Source: Planctomycetaceae bacterium
GTDB taxonomy: Bacteria; Planctomycetota; Planctomycetia; Planctomycetales; Planctomycetaceae
NCBI GenBank assembly: GCA_947463775.1
Contig: CANHVD010000441.1
Coordinates: forward strand, 1 to 5,501
DNA length: 5,501 nt
Direction of reading: 5' to 3'
Part shown: one piece after another, positions 3,089 to 5,501 of the stretch
Layout: each line of letters begins with the position of its first letter
Position numbering within the stretch: the first letter of the stretch is position 1
Made by a program: the position numbers and the translations under genes
Notes under the pieces: model-generated
What the model was told of the DNA's origin: nothing
Seen by the model: only the letters and a program-made list of their open reading frames with translations
The model's database searches: none

Positions 3089-5501
3089 TTGTCCACCGAC
3101 AATCCTCAAAGCGACAGCAGTCTGCCTTTTGATCCTCGAGTGCTCCGAACGGACATTCAAAGTGAGATGCAGACCAGCTATCTGACTTATGCGATGAGCG
3201 TCATCATCAGTCGCGCTTTGCCGGATGTTCGAGATGGTCTGAAGCCATCACAGCGTCGAATTCTGGTCGCCATGAACGACCTGAATCTCGGCCCAACCGG
3301 TGGTCGTAAGAAGTGCGCGAAGATCGCCGGTGACACCAGCGGTAACTATCACCCTCACGGTGAAGGCGCGATTTATCCGACTCTGGTCCGCATGGCTCAG
3401 GACTGGGTCATGCGTGAAGTGCTGATCGACAAGCAGGGGAACTTCGGTTCGCTCGCCGGTCTTCCTCCAGCGGCTATGCGATACACCGAAGCTCGTCTCT
3501 CGACAGCCGCCGCAGAAATGATGCGCGACATTGATCGTGAGACTGTCGACTATACGCCGACTTATGACAACGATCGTCTCGAACCTGTTGTCTTGCCAGC
3601 TCGCTTTCCGAACCTGCTTGTCAATGGTTCGAACGGGATCGCGGTTGGGATGGCCACCAGCATTCCTCCGCACAACATGGCGGAAGTTTGCGAAGCTGTG
3701 ATTCGAGTCATCGATAATCCTGATTTGATGCTCGATGAACTGCTCGATGCGATGCCAGGTCCGGACTTTCCGACCGGCGGCATCATCTGCGGAACGATGG
3801 GCATTCGCCAGGCGTTTATCACAGGTCGCTCAACTCTGACGTTGCGATCCCGCACGCACTTCGAGACAGAGGGTAAAGCCGATGTCATCGTTGTTACTGA
3901 GATTCCGTACCAGGAAACTCGCGACCGTATTCGTGAAAAGCTGGAAGTACTGGTCCGCGACGAACGTATAGCCGGCATTTCGCGCATCGTCGACCTGACA
4001 GACCGTAACGTTCCGTCGTGGCAGGTGCGTCTGCATATCGTGCTCAAGCGCGATGCCGACAAAGATGTCGTACTGAATCAGCTTTATGAGTTCTCGCCGC
4101 TGCAGACAACGGTCAGCGTGATCATGCTGGCTCTGGACGGTAATCGTCCGCAGTTGATGCCGATTCGCACAATGCTGGATGCGTTCATCCGTCATCGCGT
4201 TGACGTGATTCGTCGCCGCACGGAATTTATGCTGCGAGAAGCTCGCAAGCGAAAGCATACCGTTGAAGGCCTGTTGCTGGCTCAGATCGACATCGATCGC
4301 ATTATCAAGACCATTCGCGATTCTGCCAGCCGAGCAGCCGCGAAAGACGCGTTGCAGACGATTCCAATTCCGTCGGCGCTGGTTTCACGAGCCCTTGGCG
4401 ATGACGGGTTCAGGGCATTCGTACTCGAGAACGGCGAAGCGACTGATTACTTCCTGTCGCTGAATCAATCCGAAGCGATCGTTTCGATGCAGCTCGGTTC
4501 GCTGGCGAATCTGGAACGCGAAAAGCTGGTTGCCGAACACCAGCATCTGCTCGATAACATTTCAGAATACCTGCGTCTGCTGTCTGACGAATCCAACTTG
4601 CGAGCGGTTGTGCGAGCCGACATGGAAGAGCTGAAAGCTCGCTTCCCGAACAAACGCCGCACGACGATCTCGGAAGAAGAACTGGGCGACTACGACAAGG
4701 AAGCGCTGATCGCTGAACAGCCGATGGTCGTGACGATGTCTCAGCGAGGATACATCAAGCGAACTCCGCTGGATGTGTATGAAGCTCAGAATCGCGGCGG
4801 CAAAGGCATCAAAGGCGCAACGTCGGACGAAGAAGATCCGATCGCTCATCTGTTCGTGTCCAGCACTCATGATTATCTGCTGTTCTTCACCGACAAAGGC
4901 AAGGTTCACTGGATCAAGGTTTACGATCTTCCGCTGCAGGCTCGCACTGGTAAAGGCCGCGCATTGGCGAACCTGATGACGCTTGAGGAAGGCGAAGGCA
5001 TCGCCAACTGCTTCAACGTACGCTATTTCCCGGATGACAAGTATCTGGTCATTGCGACACGACAGGGCATCATCAAGAAGACCGCATTGTCGGCCTATGG
5101 ACGTCCTCAGAAGGGCGGCATCATCGCAATTCGTCTCGACGACGGTGATGCTCTTGTCGACGTACGAATTGTTGAAGGTGACAACGATCTGATCCTGTCG
5201 ACGTCAACCGGTATGGCCATTCGTTTCAACCACGAAGACGCTCGCCCGCTTGGTCGTGCAACTCGCGGTGTGAAGGGTATCAACCTGTCGAAGGGCGATA
5301 TCGTTGTGGGCATGGTGGTCGCGGATCCAGAACGCACACTGCTGAGTATCTGCGAACACGGCTACGGCAAGCGTACGCCATTCGGACCAGCCGATGTGGC
5401 TCCGGATGACGCTTTGCCAACTGATGATTCAGTAGTACCGAGTGATGATGCTGTTGTCGCCGACGAGCCGGCAGAAGCCGAAGCGGGTGATGAATCCAGC
5501 C
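3089..5501 (+). CDS. gyrA: DNA gyrase subunit A (3' end outside window)
   Basis: GyrA is the DNA-breaking and DNA-wrapping subunit of the A2B2 gyrase, which introduces negative supercoils using ATP. The 804 codons present begin at TTG, fixed by a strong Shine-Dalgarno and an upstream in-frame stop. The N-terminal core has SRALPDVRDGLKPSQRRIL (residues 41-59), the quinolone pocket HPHGEGAIYPT (88-98), the catalytic Arg131-Tyr132 within AAMRYTE, and Ile184 in NGSNGIAVGM, matching the DNA-intercalating isoleucine. The coiled-coil tower is at about 380-500. The C-terminal pinwheel starts near 545 with the GyrA box QNRGGKG (567-573), one residue different from QRRGGKG; the box identifies GyrA over ParC. 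Blades 1-4 and the start of blade 5 are visible. Blade 5 is interrupted after GYGKRTPFG by a strongly acidic stretch (767-804) that runs to the window edge. The Ser and Asp that usually mediate quinolone binding are Gly93 and Pro97. Transcription is probably from the promoter at 2981-3008. Confidence 0.97.
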   Translation, partial: MSTDNPQSDSSLPFDPRVLRTDIQSEMQTSYLTYAMSVIISRALPDVRDGLKPSQRRILVAMNDLNLGPTGGRKKCAKIAGDTSGNYHPHGEGAIYPTLVRMAQDWVMREVLIDKQGNFGSLAGLPPAAMRYTEARLSTAAAEMMRDIDRETVDYTPTYDNDRLEPVVLPARFPNLLVNGSNGIAVGMATSIPPHNMAEVCEAVIRVIDNPDLMLDELLDAMPGPDFPTGGIICGTMGIRQAFITGRSTLTLRSRTHFETEGKADVIVVTEIPYQETRDRIREKLEVLVRDERIAGISRIVDLTDRNVPSWQVRLHIVLKRDADKDVVLNQLYEFSPLQTTVSVIMLALDGNRPQLMPIRTMLDAFIRHRVDVIRRRTEFMLREARKRKHTVEGLLLAQIDIDRIIKTIRDSASRAAAKDALQTIPIPSALVSRALGDDGFRAFVLENGEATDYFLSLNQSEAIVSMQLGSLANLEREKLVAEHQHLLDNISEYLRLLSDESNLRAVVRADMEELKARFPNKRRTTISEEELGDYDKEALIAEQPMVVTMSQRGYIKRTPLDVYEAQNRGGKGIKGATSDEEDPIAHLFVSSTHDYLLFFTDKGKVHWIKVYDLPLQARTGKGRALANLMTLEEGEGIANCFNVRYFPDDKYLVIATRQGIIKKTALSAYGRPQKGGIIAIRLDDGDALVDVRIVEGDNDLILSTSTGMAIRFNHEDARPLGRATRGVKGINLSKGDIVVGMVVADPERTLLSICEHGYGKRTPFGPADVAPDDALPTDDSVVPSDDAVVADEPAEAEAGDESS

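Noticed and set aside
3350..3385. Acquired quinolone-resistance mutations in gyrA
   Set aside because: The whole motif is of a divergent, lineage-like type, so Gly93 and Pro97 are better read as natural residues than as selected mutations.
3248..4258. Three overlapping minus-strand frames inside gyrA (3248-3673, 3562-4062, 3830-4258)
   Set aside because: They are shadows of the biased codon use of gyrA; they overlap each other and their peptides have no recognisable features.
4562..4909. Minus-strand 115-codon frame in gyrA, and neighbouring short frames
   Set aside because: Antisense to the conserved tower end and C-terminal domain of GyrA, with no supporting signal.
3089..5501. parC (topoisomerase IV subunit A) instead of gyrA
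   Set aside because: The near-canonical GyrA box QNRGGKG, at the expected distance from the catalytic tyrosine, and the following pinwheel blades indicate GyrA.

Overview
The window reads as an ordinary piece of a bacterial chromosome with a mid-range G+C content. It holds four protein genes: the end of a small-molecule or cupin-type enzyme gene, a complete glycosyltransferase gene, a complete membrane-anchored SurA/parvulin-type foldase gene on the opposite strand, and most of gyrA. The GyrA sequence (HPHGEGAIYPT in the quinolone pocket, a QNRGGKG GyrA box, an acidic insert in the C-terminal domain) and the general style of the proteins suggest a member of the Planctomycetota or a relative in the PVC group. 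That placement is an inference from pattern recall, not a database result.

Layout. Positions 1-252 (+) are the 3' end of a gene whose frame is open to the window edge. Its product resembles the C-terminal part of cupin thiol dioxygenases. After 112 bases comes a GT4-type glycosyltransferase at 365-1471 (+). It converges on the foldase gene at 1674-2738 (-). The roughly 200 bp between them hold four consecutive inverted repeats, the last being a good bidirectional intrinsic terminator at 1634-1660. The foldase gene and gyrA (3089 to the window end, +) are divergent, separated by 350 bp that carry no credible gene. That gap contains two back-to-back sigma-70-like promoters and several perfect inverted repeats, one centred on the foldase -35 box.

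How the parts fit. The genes do not form a pathway. gyrA encodes the DNA-cleaving subunit of gyrase and starts at TTG behind a strong Shine-Dalgarno. The foldase is predicted to be anchored in the inner membrane with its chaperone and parvulin domains outside the cytoplasm, but both signature histidines of the parvulin active site are replaced, so it is probably a chaperone more than an isomerase. The glycosyltransferase probably acts in cell-surface polysaccharide or glycoconjugate synthesis.

I found no mobile element, CRISPR array, tRNA or rRNA, and nothing that convincingly forms a new multigene system. The most interesting items are the degenerate parvulin site, the acidic insert in GyrA, the natural G/P pair at the quinolone-determining positions, and the regulatory architecture of the divergent intergenic region.
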